Source: Sphaeroforma sirkka (lineage: Eukaryota > Opisthokonta > Ichthyosporea > Ichthyophonida). From it: a stretch of 32,500 nt of DNA. The position numbers and the translations under genes are program-made. Within the stretch, counting starts at the first letter, position 1. Each line of letters begins with the position of its first letter. Location of the stretch: NCBI GenBank assembly GCA_001586965.3, contig LUCW03001370.1, positions 1-32,500 on the forward strand, given 5' to 3'. The notes below the pieces were generated by a model. That model ran no database searches. It saw nothing but the letters and a program-made list of their open reading frames with translations, and had not been told where the DNA came from. Positions 1 through 11,059 of this stretch are shown here, piece after piece.

Positions 1-3000
1 AGACATGCAGGGCGTTAGTGGATTCTGGGGCAGAAACAGAAATTTGCATTGATTCGACATCCGCACACGATTGGGGATTGCAAATTAAGTCGGCTCCGGA
101 GGGGATCCTATATATACCTAAGCTGATCGTAGTCTTCGTACACGGCGAATAGGCTCAACCGTACAAACTCCAGTACGATATGGTCTAGAAGCTCACAGAA
201 CAGTCTTTCGAGCTAATGAATCTACCACCGGCTATCGACGCGATCGTAGGCTGGGATCTTATGCCTGGCCCAGGGCTGCTCATTGGGAGGCCTTCAGTCG
301 CCATTCTCACCCATAGATCCAACATGCTAGACAAACTATTGGAACCAATACCGTTGGAACGACCACCAAGGGTGACCGAGAAACCGGTGTTCGCCTGGAA
401 CTAGACAAGGAACTGAGGGACAATGACGGTATTCGAGAAAAGGACAGGTGCAGACTGGAAGGAGGCGAAGTTAGATTGCCAGTGACACTGCAGATCAAGC
501 TGCAAGGATGCGGAAGGCAGTAAGGAACTTTGTAGCAGACAAATGGATACCATGGGTAAGATAGACAGGTGCAAAGAAGTGGATTCAAGATTTGGTCATA
601 GTTCAAGGGATACAGCCACTTCGTCAACTTACCCTTGCTCGCCGTGCCAGAGTATACTCAATCTGGAGAACTAAAGAAAGTGCGAGAGTGTGTTTGGACC
701 TCAGAGCGGTGAATGCATTAATACCGGCGGATCAGTTCATTATTCCCCGTATCAACGACATCATTGGTAACATCAAAGGAAGAGATATTACGACATTGGA
801 TCTAACCGCAGCGTACCATCGACTCCCAATTCACCCTGATTCTCAGTATTTATTCAGTTTCACACATGGCAAAAGCCAGTATTCCTTTACATCAGCGCCA
901 TTTGGACTACACACACTGACGCAGCAGTTTCAGCGTACACTGAGTGTGATATTGCAAGGACTTCCGGCACACCACTACCTGGACGACATCGTATTAGCAA
1001 CAGGATGACTACGAGGAACACGTACGAGTAGTGAAAGAGGTCATTCGGCGGCTGACGTACCACAGTTTCAAGCTAAACCCTTCAAAATGTCATTTTGCAG
1101 TCAAAGAAGTCATGATCCTAGGGAAGCGAGTATCGAAGGCCGGAATTGATATTTGCCATGAAAAGCAGGCCAAGCTCATTGACTGGCCAACCCCGAAGAA
1201 GTACAAAGACATTGCATCGGCCTTGGGATTAGCCAACTTTCTTCACGAGCAGCACCAAACTTTGCAGAGGTAGTTGCCCCCACTCCGGGAATTTGTAAGA
1301 CTGAAGCCTAAGGAAATCATTGGAGACAGGTGGGAACAGAGATACCAGCAAGCTTGGGATGCCATGAAGCAAGCCATAGTTGAGGCAGTAGTGTTGAAAT
1401 TTCCACCGTCGACGAAGTACCTTTACAACTCGAAACGGATGCAAGCGACTACGGTATTGGAGGTGCATTGTTCCAGACCATAGAAGGGAAGAAGCAATAC
1501 CTAATGTTCTTCAGCAAGACCCTCAACGCAGCACAGCGCAATTTACGCAACACCCATGAAGGAATTATTGGCCTTGGTATATGGTCTCACACACTTCCGG
1601 GATCATCTCGAAGGTCAACGCTTTTCAGTGTTGACTGATCACAAGGCTTTGGTGTATATGAACACACAGCTAAAGCTGAATCCGATGCTACAACGATGGC
1701 ATCACATCATAGCGCCTTTCAATTTTACTATCTCGCACATCCCGGGTATAAAGAACGTGTTACCAGACGCGTGGTCTAGGCTTCATGAGGGAACTGTTGA
1801 GACTGAGGACCCGGAGGTACTATATGCAGAATGTTGGCAACTTTTTTCCAGACTACTTTGAGCAAGCGCAACGGATTATGGGTGAGAATAATGTCGATGT
1901 CTTTGCTTCGCATCAGGACCATCATTTGCCACGCTACTACACCGACGATGACAGGGGTGGAGCGTTTGCACATTGTTGGAAAGATATAGACGGATGGATG
2001 AACCCACCATGGAGATTAATCCATAGAATGTTGCGCAAGATACGATCAGAGAGGGCCACAGCTACGGTGTGTCTACCGTGGGCGCCCCACGAGCCTTGGT
2101 TCCAGTTATTCAAGTCGCTTCTACAAAGAGACCCAGTATTAGTTCCAAGGACAGCCTACTCCTTCCTCAAATACGGAAAGTATGCGAGTGGCAAGGCACC
2201 ATGGGGTCACACAGTCATTGCCAGAGTAGGTCCACGCAATGGTTACAGCCTTCCAGCGACGTTTTCAGCACGATTGGGATATGCAGAGCCGTCCTCAGTA
2301 TCGAAAGTCACCCCATTAGATACGTCTCGGCTAGTATCGATCGCTATCTCGGAAGTAGCCATGACGGATTCTCCAGATGAGGAAGAGATAAGCCGTCGCA
2401 CACAGCTCACCTTGTGTCAGCATGAGATTGGGCATCATAGAGCAGAAGATACAGTTGCTCAACTACAGTAGAACGGACATTTGTGGCCTAACGCTCTGGA
2501 ACTTGCACAAACAGTTAGGGAGAAACTGTCGCACATGTCTAGGACAGAGGGTGTTACGAAAGGATTTCACCCGATGATTAATATAGCGGCAAAGTATCCG
2601 TGGGATCATATTCAAGTCGACATGATTCCAATGCCACTAGTTTCAGCAGCAGGAAATCGATATATATTGCACGTCTTGGATATAGCAACGGGGTACTCGA
2701 TATTGAGAGCAACGGCCACAAAGTCAGCAGAAGTGGTGACATCTAAACTTATGGAGGGGTTTGGGGAACATGGTTTTCCCAGGAAAATTCAATCAGACGA
2801 GGGAGGCGAGTTTTCGAACAAGATTGTTAAATTAATAACTCAAGAAGTTGGAGTGATGCATGCAAAGTCGCCACCATATCGTCCTCAGGTTCTGGGAGCA
2901 GCGGAGAGAAGACACAGAGACATACACGAAGGAGTTCGCAAGCTATGTGAATCTTTGCCTACGGCATGGGATGTCCGACTACCACTTATTATGCTGTGCC

Positions 3001-3673
3001 AGAACCTCTCCGAATATCTCGGCGACACAAGACAGCACCATTCAGTGCTTACTTCGGTCGCCGTCATGTTCCGTTTGCTGACTTCACGGATGACCTTCCG
3101 GGAATCAGCCGGTCACCAATGAGGCTTGGGCACACCGGCTGGATCGTTTGCACGACACTATCTTGCCGACGCTTTACAAGGTCACGCAGAAATACGCAGA
3201 CACACTATTCAGGCAGTTTGACCGCCTCCATGCTTACGATTTTATCGCCTTTCAACCAGGGGATGTGGTAATGGTACGGTCCGAAGGTCGCACAACCAAA
3301 GCAATGCGACCAATGTTTGGACCATACGTTGTCAAAACCAGACAGGGACAAGGATATGAACTGACACACAAGGATGGTTCACTTCAGATACTTTCAAAAG
3401 GTAAACCAGTTAGAGTGGAACTTTTTTGCGACTAGTCCATAGAGCCACCGAAAAGCCTTTAGAAGATCATATGTGGCAGGATAGTTCCTCGTTCCGTTAC
3501 ATCATTCGACATAGACAGAATGATTCCACAGGGAATACAGAATACTTGGTTCGCTGGCGGGATGGTGATCCAACTTGGGAGTCAGCCGAAGCTTTTGACG
3601 ATCGAATGACATCGCGGCATACCACAAAGCCGAGCAAACTCGGCAGAAGAAGAAAGCGGCACAACAACAATAA
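1..3673 (+). pseudogene. Element A: decayed Ty3/gypsy-type pol (PR-RT-RH-MT-like-IN-chromodomain)
   Basis: This is a retrotransposon polyprotein broken by many frameshifts and stops, so it is a relic. The window opens inside an aspartic protease with an intact DSGAE motif (Asp codon at 21-23). Reverse transcriptase follows at about 540-1260, with YLDD at 975-986, then RNase H at about 1270-1800. An extra methyltransferase-like block lies at about 1845-2235, with NPPW at 2001-2012. The integrase (about 2400-3200) keeps its D, D and E motifs (QVDM, SDEGGEF, GAAERRH). A GPY motif (near 3320) and a chromodomain-like end (LVRWRDGDPTWE) follow, and the frame matching element B closes at TAA 3671-3673. 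Frame breaks are visible near 1008, 1270, 1483-1556, 1785-1861, 2471 and 3000-3130. Domain order and wording match element B closely, so A and B belong to one family. The gag and 5' end lie outside the window. Confidence 0.88.
1845..2235 (+). other. Dam-like methyltransferase module in element A
   Basis: This stretch lies between RNase H and the integrase zinc-binding region. In order it shows VDVFAS, LPRYYT, GWMNPPW, a basic helix, then CLPWAP and EPWFQLF, ending in PWGHTVIARVGP. The spacing resembles phage-type Dam N6-adenine methyltransferases, whose motif IV is an (N/D)PP(Y/F/W) tetrad, and the similar module of DIRS elements. It is open across this block although the flanking pol is broken. 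The family assignment rests on motifs read by eye. Confidence 0.6.
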
Positions 3674-3811
3674 TTCCAACGTTACGTTGATGAATACTAG
3701 ATGTCTATCATCTACTTCCGGATCGAAGTTTTGTCTCTCCTCGTGAGATTTCACCACGGTATAGAGGCGAAAAGACGATTCCACAACTCGAGCTTATAGG
3801 CGAGTATAACT

Positions 3812-3893
3812 CCAGCGGATACCCTAGCTTATGGGGGGGTGAAAACATACCAGCGGATACCCTAGCTTTTGGGGGGTGAAAATATACCAGCAC
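3812..3893 (+). repeat. Short tandem repeat downstream of element A pol
   Basis: Two units of about 38 bp start at 3812 and 3850, each beginning CCAGCGGATACCCTAGCTT and including a G-run. A partial third unit begins CCAGCAC at 3887. Element B has longer arrays in the same place, 3' of its chromodomain, with a shared CCAGCAC/TAGCT vocabulary. This looks like a family-specific 3' non-coding repeat zone. Confidence 0.7.
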
Positions 3894-3959
3894 AGCCGGG
3901 ATGGTTCAAAAGACCAGTTTCCAAGGCAAGAACTTACTCAGCAGAAGGATTTCATTAGT

Positions 3960-3983
3960 TTATATATATATATATATATATAT
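3960..3983. repeat. (TA)n microsatellite
   Basis: A run of about eleven TA dinucleotides lies in the non-coding stretch between element A and the putative LTR before element B. Confidence 0.85.
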
Positions 3984-4087
3984 TGTTTATTTACCTACTA
4001 GTTATATATGTTTAATTTTCAATAGTTTAAGAGGTCATTTATTTTTTGAAGCTCTTCAATCACTGGTGACGCTTGAGCTTGAGGGAG

Positions 4088-4268
4088 TGTGGTAAAAGTC
4101 CCTTAAACCACTATCAGTGTGGAGTTAGAATTAGTTTACAATTAATTCACACGAGGTGAATTATTTGTAGACCACGTAGACAATCAAATATAAGAATAAA
4201 TACACCGCACTGAGCCTCAGGGAGACTCAGTAGGTTTTAATATATCGTATTTTGATGTGTTTACTACA
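4088..4268 (+). repeat. Putative LTR before element B
   Basis: A 181-bp stretch starts TGTGGT after a purine-rich GAGGGAG and ends TTACTACA. Inside are TATAAG, AATAAA at about 4196-4201, and a hairpin formed by ACTGAG and CTCAGT. The candidate LTR at 10311-10558 has the same ends and the same order of TATA, AATAAA and hairpin. The two sequences are otherwise very different, so they cannot be a recent LTR pair of one insertion. This one may be the 3' LTR of element A, the 5' LTR of B, or both. An inverted repeat (AGTAGTGT / ACACTACT) follows directly at 4268-4301. Confidence 0.35.
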
Positions 4269-4481
4269 GTAGTGTTAGAGTAGATAGACTATCCACACTA
4301 CTGATGTTAGTGTAGGAAATGAAACAGTCACGAGGGAACCCACGAGTTCCTCGGAGATCGATGTCGAGACGTTATGTGTTTGAAGGATGAAATTTAATAG
4401 AAAATGGATATTTATATTCAGTACTCTATCAGTTCATTCGCACACATTTCTAGTTCTCCATTGACAAACAACTCACCAACC

Positions 4482-5845
4482 ATGTCCTACCCCCGCCAAA
4501 GTCGTAGACAGCAACTCTTGAATCCTGAGCGCCGCAAGGAAGATGATATCGACCGACGTGGAACTAAACGTCGTCAGTCCCATACGGAACGCTCCGCTCC
4601 GCACTCAGGTCAGGCTCTGGAGGGGCAACAACAGACACATCTTGGGGCTCCACACATTATTTCCGCGGACGACAAGCAGCCACTAACAGCAAACAAAAAT
4701 GGACCTGCACAATCTGACGAGGATGTCATATTCGAGGGTGAGACCAAGGAAGTACCCGACCTGCGTGCGGACAGCAGTCAGACTTTTATTGGTGAACAGG
4801 TAGCCAGTGAAGGGCTGTCCCCTCGTTCGTCTCTGGATACTCCAGGGGCCTTATTTCCCAGTAATGACCCACCACGCCTCCCACCTAACAAGCGGAAGCG
4901 TCACCGGAACCGTACCAACAACAAGGAAACGGCACGGGAACAATCGTCAGCTCAGAAACTCACGGAGCTGATGAAACAACAGCAGTCTCTCTTTGAGAAA
5001 TACGAACAGAGGTTACAGCGCATAAACACCGGACGAACTACAATAGGGCCGGCCGCTAAGGAGAGTTCTTCTGACGCACACGAACGGGTACAGGCAGTAC
5101 CAGAGGACGAAGACAACCCTACCTTCCGAATTCGAGGCTGTGAGCGTCCGTTTTATGGACTCGGGTACAAATCACCAGGGTCAGAGGACAGTTCAACCGA
5201 GGAGGATGATACTCTGTCTGCCAGTGAGAACACACCAACTTTTCAAAAGTTCGCACATGAACAAGTATTAGCCAGACAGAACCCTCAAGGTAAGGAGGCG
5301 GTGAAGAATAGACAGGACCGATTAAGTACGAACCTGCGCCAACAACAGCAACGTCAGTGGGGAGAGAAAGAAGCGCCCAGTGAATATGTACAGACACCTA
5401 AACGACAAGAGAAGGAGACACCAGTGCCTCCGCCCACACCGGCTAGTATCGAGAAAAGCCGACAGGCGCTACACGCACGGATACATTTAAGTGACGAGCT
5501 ATGCCAAGCAATCGAGGAGAATAACACGGCTCGAGCTGAAGCTCTTCGGGGTGTGATTGAGACACTTCGAGCTACATTAGAGTCCCGACCGATAGAGAAG
5601 CGTCCCGTACCTTCACCACGTACGTGGCCTGACTGGCCGTCGAACAGATACTACCTACATGATATTATGGAACGGGACACAAGAGGGGCTCTCTCCTCGA
5701 GGCGTTCAAGAACGCACAAATCGCAGGGCTGGACGAGAGTTGGAACCTTACATGGTTTCATAAGGTACTATCTTACTTCAAGGCGGAGAAGTCAACACCA
5801 AACCACACCTATGAGACGTGGGAGTCGGTAGCTGATCATGCATGA
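4482..5845 (+). CDS. Element B gag-like protein (one frame break)
   Basis: The likely start is the ATG at 4482 (context ACCATGT), 78 bp inside a longer open frame. The product is hydrophilic, rich in Arg, Gln, Glu and Pro, and mostly disordered-looking for about 400 residues, with basic clusters near the N terminus and around residue 140. From about 5640 a folded-looking segment begins (SNRYYLHDIM). The original frame runs to 5831. However, the segment AFKNAQIAGLDESWNLTWF, which looks like real capsid-type protein, is in the next frame from about 5699 and runs to TGA 5843-5845. The switch falls at a G-run near 5685-5688 and fits loss of one base. No CCHC zinc knuckle is visible, and the capsid part is short, so internal loss is possible. 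The gag assignment rests on position before pol. Confidence 0.6.
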
Positions 5846-8800
5846 GAGGTGAGGGTGTCTGAGTCGGATAGGAGCTTCATATTTGTTACCACGATTGGAG
5901 CAGTGATGGCAATACAAGACCCATTGCTGACGTCAGACAACCGAGTCTATATTCAAGTACAAATCAACGGACGTACGTTCAAAGCCTTGATAGGCACGGG
6001 AGCAAATAGAAGTTGTATCTCACAGACATCCGCAGACCTCCTTGGCCGACCAATAACTCCGGCACCACCTGGGTCATTTATATATTTAGCTGACAAGGCG
6101 GTGCGAACTCCTCGACTGGGGACGACGGAGGTGGTACCTATAAGGGACGGCACCAGAATTATCGACGGTTCATTAGAATTGATGAACTTGCCGACGGGTA
6201 TAGATGTCATAGTGGGGCAAGATATGTTGAAAGGCTTGGGCCTATACATAGGCGGTATCCAATCGCCACTTGCACCAATAGACCCCACAGAACTAGATGA
6301 GCTCCTCGAACCCATACCACGCCGACAAGCACCTAACACAACGGAACCCGTCGATGTACGCGAACGGTTGGCACAGGATTTGGAAGCTAATGTGAAAATT
6401 GCCGACAACGCGCGCTGTTGTCTGGAAGAGAGTGAGGTAACCATCCCAGTAACCCATGAACAAGCGTTGCAGATGCGGAGATCGACGCGTAACTTCGTAT
6501 CCGATCGATGGCTCCCCTATGTGGATGAACAAGTGAAGAAGTGGTTGACGGATTTGGTGATTACGAAACGAACGACACCAACGACTGTTCATCTTCCTCT
6601 CCTTGCGGTACCGACATTCGATGCGGAAGGCAACGTCAAGAAGGTACGCGTGTGTTTAGATATGCGTGCCGTTAACGCGCTTATTCCTGGTGACCAGTTC
6701 CTGATCCCCAAGGTCTACGACTCATATCTCGCCTCGAGAGTAAGAAGTACTACACAACGCTGGACAAATCGGCTGCATACCACAGGCTGCCCATCCTTCC
6801 AGACTCACAATACTTATTTAGTTTTACACACGAACGTTATCTGTACTCGTTCACATCAGCACCGTTCGGTCTTCATGTACTCACGCAGCAGTTCCAACGT
6901 ACCTTGAGTACGATACTTGATGGCTTACCGGTTCACCACTATATCGATGACATAGTTATCGCCAGTGACGGTTATGACGAACACGTTAGGACGGTGCAGA
7001 AGGTGATACAACGCTTAACATACCACAGTTTTAAGCTCAACCCTGCCAAGTGCCACTTCGCTAATTCCGAAGTCATGATCCTAGGGAAGAAAGTATCGGC
7101 ACAAGGCATTGACATTGACCATGAAAAGCAGGCCAAGCTGATCGACTGGCCCACACCACTACGGTACAAAGATATAGCCTTGGCGTTGGGTTTAGCAAAT
7201 TACCTCCACGAACATCTGCCTAATTTCGCGAACACGGTTGCACCCTTGCGCGAATTTTGCAAACTAAAACCAAAGGAGTTGATAGGTGATCGTTGGGAGG
7301 AGAGACATGCACAGGCGTGGCAGGCAATGAAGGACGCAGTGGTGAATGCTGTGGCGTTACACTTTCCGGTCGACGGCATTCCTTTGAACTTGGAAACCGA
7401 CGCTAGCGATTACGGTTTAGGGGGAGCGCTATTCCAATGGGTCGCCGGTAAGAAACATTACTTAATGTTCTTTAGTAAGACTCTGAACCATGCGCAACAT
7501 AACTATGCCACACCTATGAAGGAGTTACTGGCATTGGTATATGGACTGACACATTTCAGGGAATACTTGGATGGGCAACGGTTTGCGGTCTTCACGGACC
7601 ACAAGGCCCTTGTGTATATGAACACACAGCTCAAGCTTAATCCGATGCTTCAGAGATGGCATCATATCATCGCGCCATTCAACTTTACCATATCGCATAT
7701 ACCAGGAGAGACAAATGTGCTCCCGGACATGTTAAGTAGAGTACACGAGGGGACGGCGGAGCAGGACGAACTCGAAATAATGTATACAGACGGCTGGCAG
7801 TTATTCCCTAGTTACTTTGAACAAGCGCAACAACACTTTGGACCGAATGACATAGATGTATTTGCGGACCCAACCAATGCTCAGCTTCCTCGGTTCTGGA
7901 CGAAGGATGATGGGGAAGGAGCGTTTGCCCACGACTGGTCGATAGTCGATGGATGGATGAACCCGCCTTGGGAACAGATACACAGGATGTTACGCAAGAT
8001 ACGAGCCGACGGCGCACGGGCCACAGTATGTCTACCATGGGTACCAAGAGCACCATGGTTCGACCTGTTCAAGCAGTTATTGCAGACAGAACCGGTGCTG
8101 GTACCACGGACACCACACACGTTCCTCAAGTACGCTAAGTACGCATGTGGGAAGACACCATGGGGTCATACCGTAGTAGCACGGGTGGGTCCTCCCAATG
8201 GATTCAAACTGGACCCGCTGTTTTCACAGCGACTTGGTTATGCAGAACCGAAGCATACAAAATATGTCATGTGCTTAGACACAGCGCGAGAAATCTCAGT
8301 GGCACTGGCAGATGCAGAGGGTCAACCGGCGTTTGCACAAGCGAGTCCGGCGGAGAAACAGCGTCGTACGCAACTCACGCAAGCGCAACACGAACAAGGA
8401 CATCATGGGGCGGCGGACACAGTCCAACAACTTCGTCAGAACGGTCACGTTTGGCCAGGGGCACTTGAGTTAGCCACAGAGGTTAAGCGGCAATGTGGCA
8501 CATGTTTGGGACAGGACACACTTCGTAAAGGTTTCCACCCGATGATTAGCATCGATACACGCTACCCGTGGGACCATATTCAAGTGGACTACATCCCGAT
8601 GCCACTGGAGTCCAGACGCAAGAACAATTATATTCTTCACGTCTTAGACATCGCCACAGGCTATTCTATCCTTCGAGCCACACCGGACAAGACAAAGGAA
8701 ACCACGACACAGACACTTATAGAGATTTTTGGCGAACATGGCTTCCCCCGTAAAATCCAAACAGACATGGGGAAGGAGTTCACCAACAAGACAGTGGAGC

Positions 8801-9642
8801 TTCTGGTCCAGGAAGTGGGGATGCTACCTAAGGTGTCTCCACCATATCGACCCCAAGTGCTGGGCGCGGCAGAACGACGTCACAAGGAGATTACACGTTC
8901 TATTCGACAATGCTGTGAGGCAGTTCCCCTTCGATGGGACGAACGCCTTCCGTTTACGATGCTATACCAGAACCTTCGGATATCCCGTCGCCATAAGAGT
9001 GCACCGTTTAGCGTGTACTTTGGCCGCCGCCATGTTCCGTTCGCCGATTTCACGGACGAGTTACCGGATTCTCAGCCGATGACGAATGACACCTGGGCAC
9101 AACGATTAGACCAGTTACAGGACACTATATTGCCGACCCTCCACCACATTACCAAGAAGTATACAGGCAAGCTTACGACGACATTTGACCGCCTGCATGC
9201 TCACGACTTGGTACATTTCGACGAAGGAGATGTGGTCATGGTACGATCAGAAGGCCGAACAACGAAGGCTATGCGGCCATTATTTGGACCATATGTAGTC
9301 AAAGCTAGACACAGTCAACGCTACGAGTTAGCGAACAAAGATGGTTCCGCCCCACCAGAATTCAAGAACAAACCGGTACGGGTGGAACTCTTCCGTTTAG
9401 TGCATAGACGCACAGACCCACCAATTAACGAAGACTTATGGACCGAAGGAGGGGTTGAGTTTCGCCATATTATCACACACCGTACGAATGATGAGACGGG
9501 GAAGTTGGAATACCCGGTGAGATGGCGAGAAGGCGAACCAACGTGGGAAACAGCAGAAGCTTTTGATGATGCCAACGATATCGCGGCCTACCACAAAGCT
9601 TCGCAGACACGGACACGTAAGCGCCAACGTGCACAGTTCTAA
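5846..9642 (+). CDS. Element B pol polyprotein: PR-RT-RH-MT-like-IN-chromodomain (one frameshift)
   Basis: Pol lies in the same frame as the end of gag, separated by one TGA. Protease-like sequence comes first, but the catalytic Asp is replaced by Gly (LIGTGA, near 5993). RT starts at about 6480, and RVCLDMRAVNALIP is clear. The frame breaks at about 6721 and resumes one frame over, fitting a one-base loss, then stays open to TAA at 9640-9642. Counting from the ATG at 6904, the features are: YIDD 13-16; RNase H with D165, E207, D232 and D275; MT-like module 300-430 with NPPW 353-356; zinc-binding HHCC about 496-534; and integrase D562, D621 and E657, an exact D,D(35)E spacing. GPY is at 795-797 and a chromodomain-like end at about 852-895. 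The product would cut, copy and integrate the element. This copy is probably inactive. Confidence 0.88.
7801..8193 (+). other. Dam-like methyltransferase module in element B pol
   Basis: This is the clearest copy of the extra module between RNase H (ends near LPDMLSR) and the integrase HHCC region. It reads IDVFADPTNAQLPRFWT, then DGWMNPPWEQI (NPPW codons 7960-7971), a basic helix, CLPWVPRAPWF, and finally TPWGHTVVARVGP. Phage Dam methyltransferases show the same succession: a DxxA segment, an acidic T..DG segment, NPPY, then a LP...WF segment. DIRS retrotransposons carry a related module after RNase H. A domain search would settle the assignment. An alternative is a structural remnant that keeps the fold without activity. 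Confidence 0.62.
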
Positions 9643-9669
9643 TACTTTATCTTCAATATAACGTTGTTC

Positions 9670-9905
9670 TCGGATATCGAGCTCAAGCTCTAGAGCATAA
9701 ACCAGCAACTCTAGCTCCCGAGTATAAACCAGTCACTCGAGCTCTTGAGTATAAAAAAAGCAGCGACTCTAGCTCCCGAGTATAAACCAAACCAGCAACT
9801 CTAGCTCCCGAGTATAAACCAGCCACTCGAGCTCTTGAGTATAAAAAGCAGCGACTCTAGCTCGCGAGGTTAAATGAGCCACTCTAGCTTCGGAGTATAA
9901 AACAG
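9670..9905 (+). repeat. Tandem array of AGCTC..GAG / TATAAA units
   Basis: The array starts about 30 bp after the element B pol stop. A period near 90 bp (9709 to 9799) is built of three related units of about 30 bp. Each has a self-complementary core such as AGCTCCCGAG or CGAGCTCTTGAG, mostly followed by TATAAA. Six TATAAA hexamers are present, at 9723, 9750, 9781, 9813, 9839 and 9896. RNA from here could form several small hairpins. Any role is unknown. Confidence 0.85.
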
Positions 9906-10103
9906 CGAAATCAATCAAACAACTCCTTGGGCTTTGTTTTGAAACAGCGGGTTGATGGTTTGCACGGTTTCTGCCACTGGCAGTTTTTTTTCTCCGACAC
10001 AAGTATAGTCCTATATTGTACTTGCCAAACTCCTATATGCTGATACAGATGAACAGTAGCTTCAAGAATTCAAACACGACGGGTCGCTCGAGACGTATAC
10101 ATC

Positions 10104-10239
10104 GGGTCCTCTAGCTCTCTGAGGTAAAATGCCAGCACAATGCTCTAGCTCTATGAGGATAAATGCCAGCACAATGCTCTAGCTCTCGAGGATAAATGCC
10201 AGCACAATGCTCTAGCTCTCGAGGATAATGCCAGCACAT
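10104..10239 (+). repeat. Second tandem array (about 34-bp units)
   Basis: About four units run as CTCTAGCTCTCGAGGATAAA followed by TGCCAGCACAATG. It shares the CTCTAGCTC core with the array 200 bp upstream and CCAGCAC with the repeat after element A. It lies between element B pol and its putative 3' LTR. Confidence 0.85.
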
Positions 10240-10299
10240 AAGGTACTATGTTATTCTTATCATCTCTGAAACTGGCACACTCCTTTGTTCAGTGCTTCA

Positions 10300-10558
10300 G
10301 TGGGGGGGGTTGTGGTCAGAATACAAGTACTTAGATTTATTTGATTATTTTAGGTTTATAACAAGTTTTACAGTTTATCAGAATAATCTGATAAACTGGG
10401 TTTTAGGGTTTTGCTGGTTTTACAGCACATGACTAATGACTCATTTAAGAGTCAGTCATTTTAGGATTACTGTTTATAATTACTAATAAATGAACAACGT
10501 CCCCCTCCCTGAGGAGGGAGAACGTTGAGATACAGTTATCTCGCGTATACTTACTACA
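10300..10558 (+). repeat. Putative polypurine tract and 3' LTR of element B
   Basis: A G-run (10302-10309) that could act as a polypurine tract is followed by TGTGGT at 10311. The stretch ends TTACTACA at 10558 and holds TATAAT, AATAAA (10484-10489) and a strong hairpin (CTCCCTGAGGAGGGAG, 10505-10520). Ends and internal order match the candidate LTR at 4088-4268, but little else aligns. The boundaries are uncertain. Confidence 0.38.
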
Positions 10559-10720
10559 CTGAGACTATTGTCTATATGCTCCGCTCTAATCACTCACTGC
10601 TTCGGTCTAGATTTGTTTTGTTTTAGTTACTAAGATAAAATATCATTTTATTGGACGCTTAGTTTACATTTCACGCCTCGAAACAATTACCTATTCCAAC
10701 TAACCAATAAATACCTCTAA
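10558..10720 (+). repeat. 163-bp direct repeat, copy 1
   Basis: This copy begins ACTGAGACTATTGTC and ends TACCTCTAA. A near-identical copy lies 339 bp downstream, with only a handful of differences seen by eye. It starts exactly at the end of the putative element B LTR. No coding potential is visible. The 176 bp between the copies are AT-rich and unassigned. Confidence 0.9.
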
Positions 10721-10896
10721 AAGTCGTAGCGTATTATAAACTTAAAAATATGTAAAAGTCGGGTCACCTCTAGGCTGACTATACGGTATCAAGACGTTTA
10801 CGTTAATAAGACAATACGTTAAAACATTAAAATGCAAAATGCTAAATATGTTTAGCTTCAGCCCTTGGTAATGAGCAGAAGATTAGGGGATGTTAG

Positions 10897-11059
10897 ACTG
10901 AGACTATTGTCTATATGCTCCGCTCTATTCACTCACTGCTTCGGTCTAGATTTGTTTTGTTTTAGTTACTAAGATTAAATATTTTTTTATTGGACGCTTA
11001 GTTTACATTTCACGCCTCGAAGCAATTACCTATTCAAACTAACCAATAAATACCTCTAA
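10897..11059 (+). repeat. 163-bp direct repeat, copy 2
   Basis: Second copy of the repeat at 10558-10720, in the same orientation. Its 5' flank (GGGGATGTTAG) differs from that of copy 1. It contains an AT-rich variant where copy 1 has AAAATATCATTTT. Confidence 0.9.

Noticed and set aside
307-627. Minus-strand open frames across the pol regions and PDI exons
   Set aside because: They mirror the plus-strand coding frames and show no domain of their own.
3901-4095. Short open frame after element A
   Set aside because: It runs through a TA microsatellite and low-complexity sequence, with no recognisable protein.
6715-6760. Programmed -1 frameshift in element B RT
   Set aside because: It lies inside RT where recoding makes no sense, and no slippery heptamer is present. 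A one-base loss is simpler.
9670-10239. CRISPR-like array
   Set aside because: The units are contiguous and degenerate without unique spacers, in a eukaryotic retroelement context.
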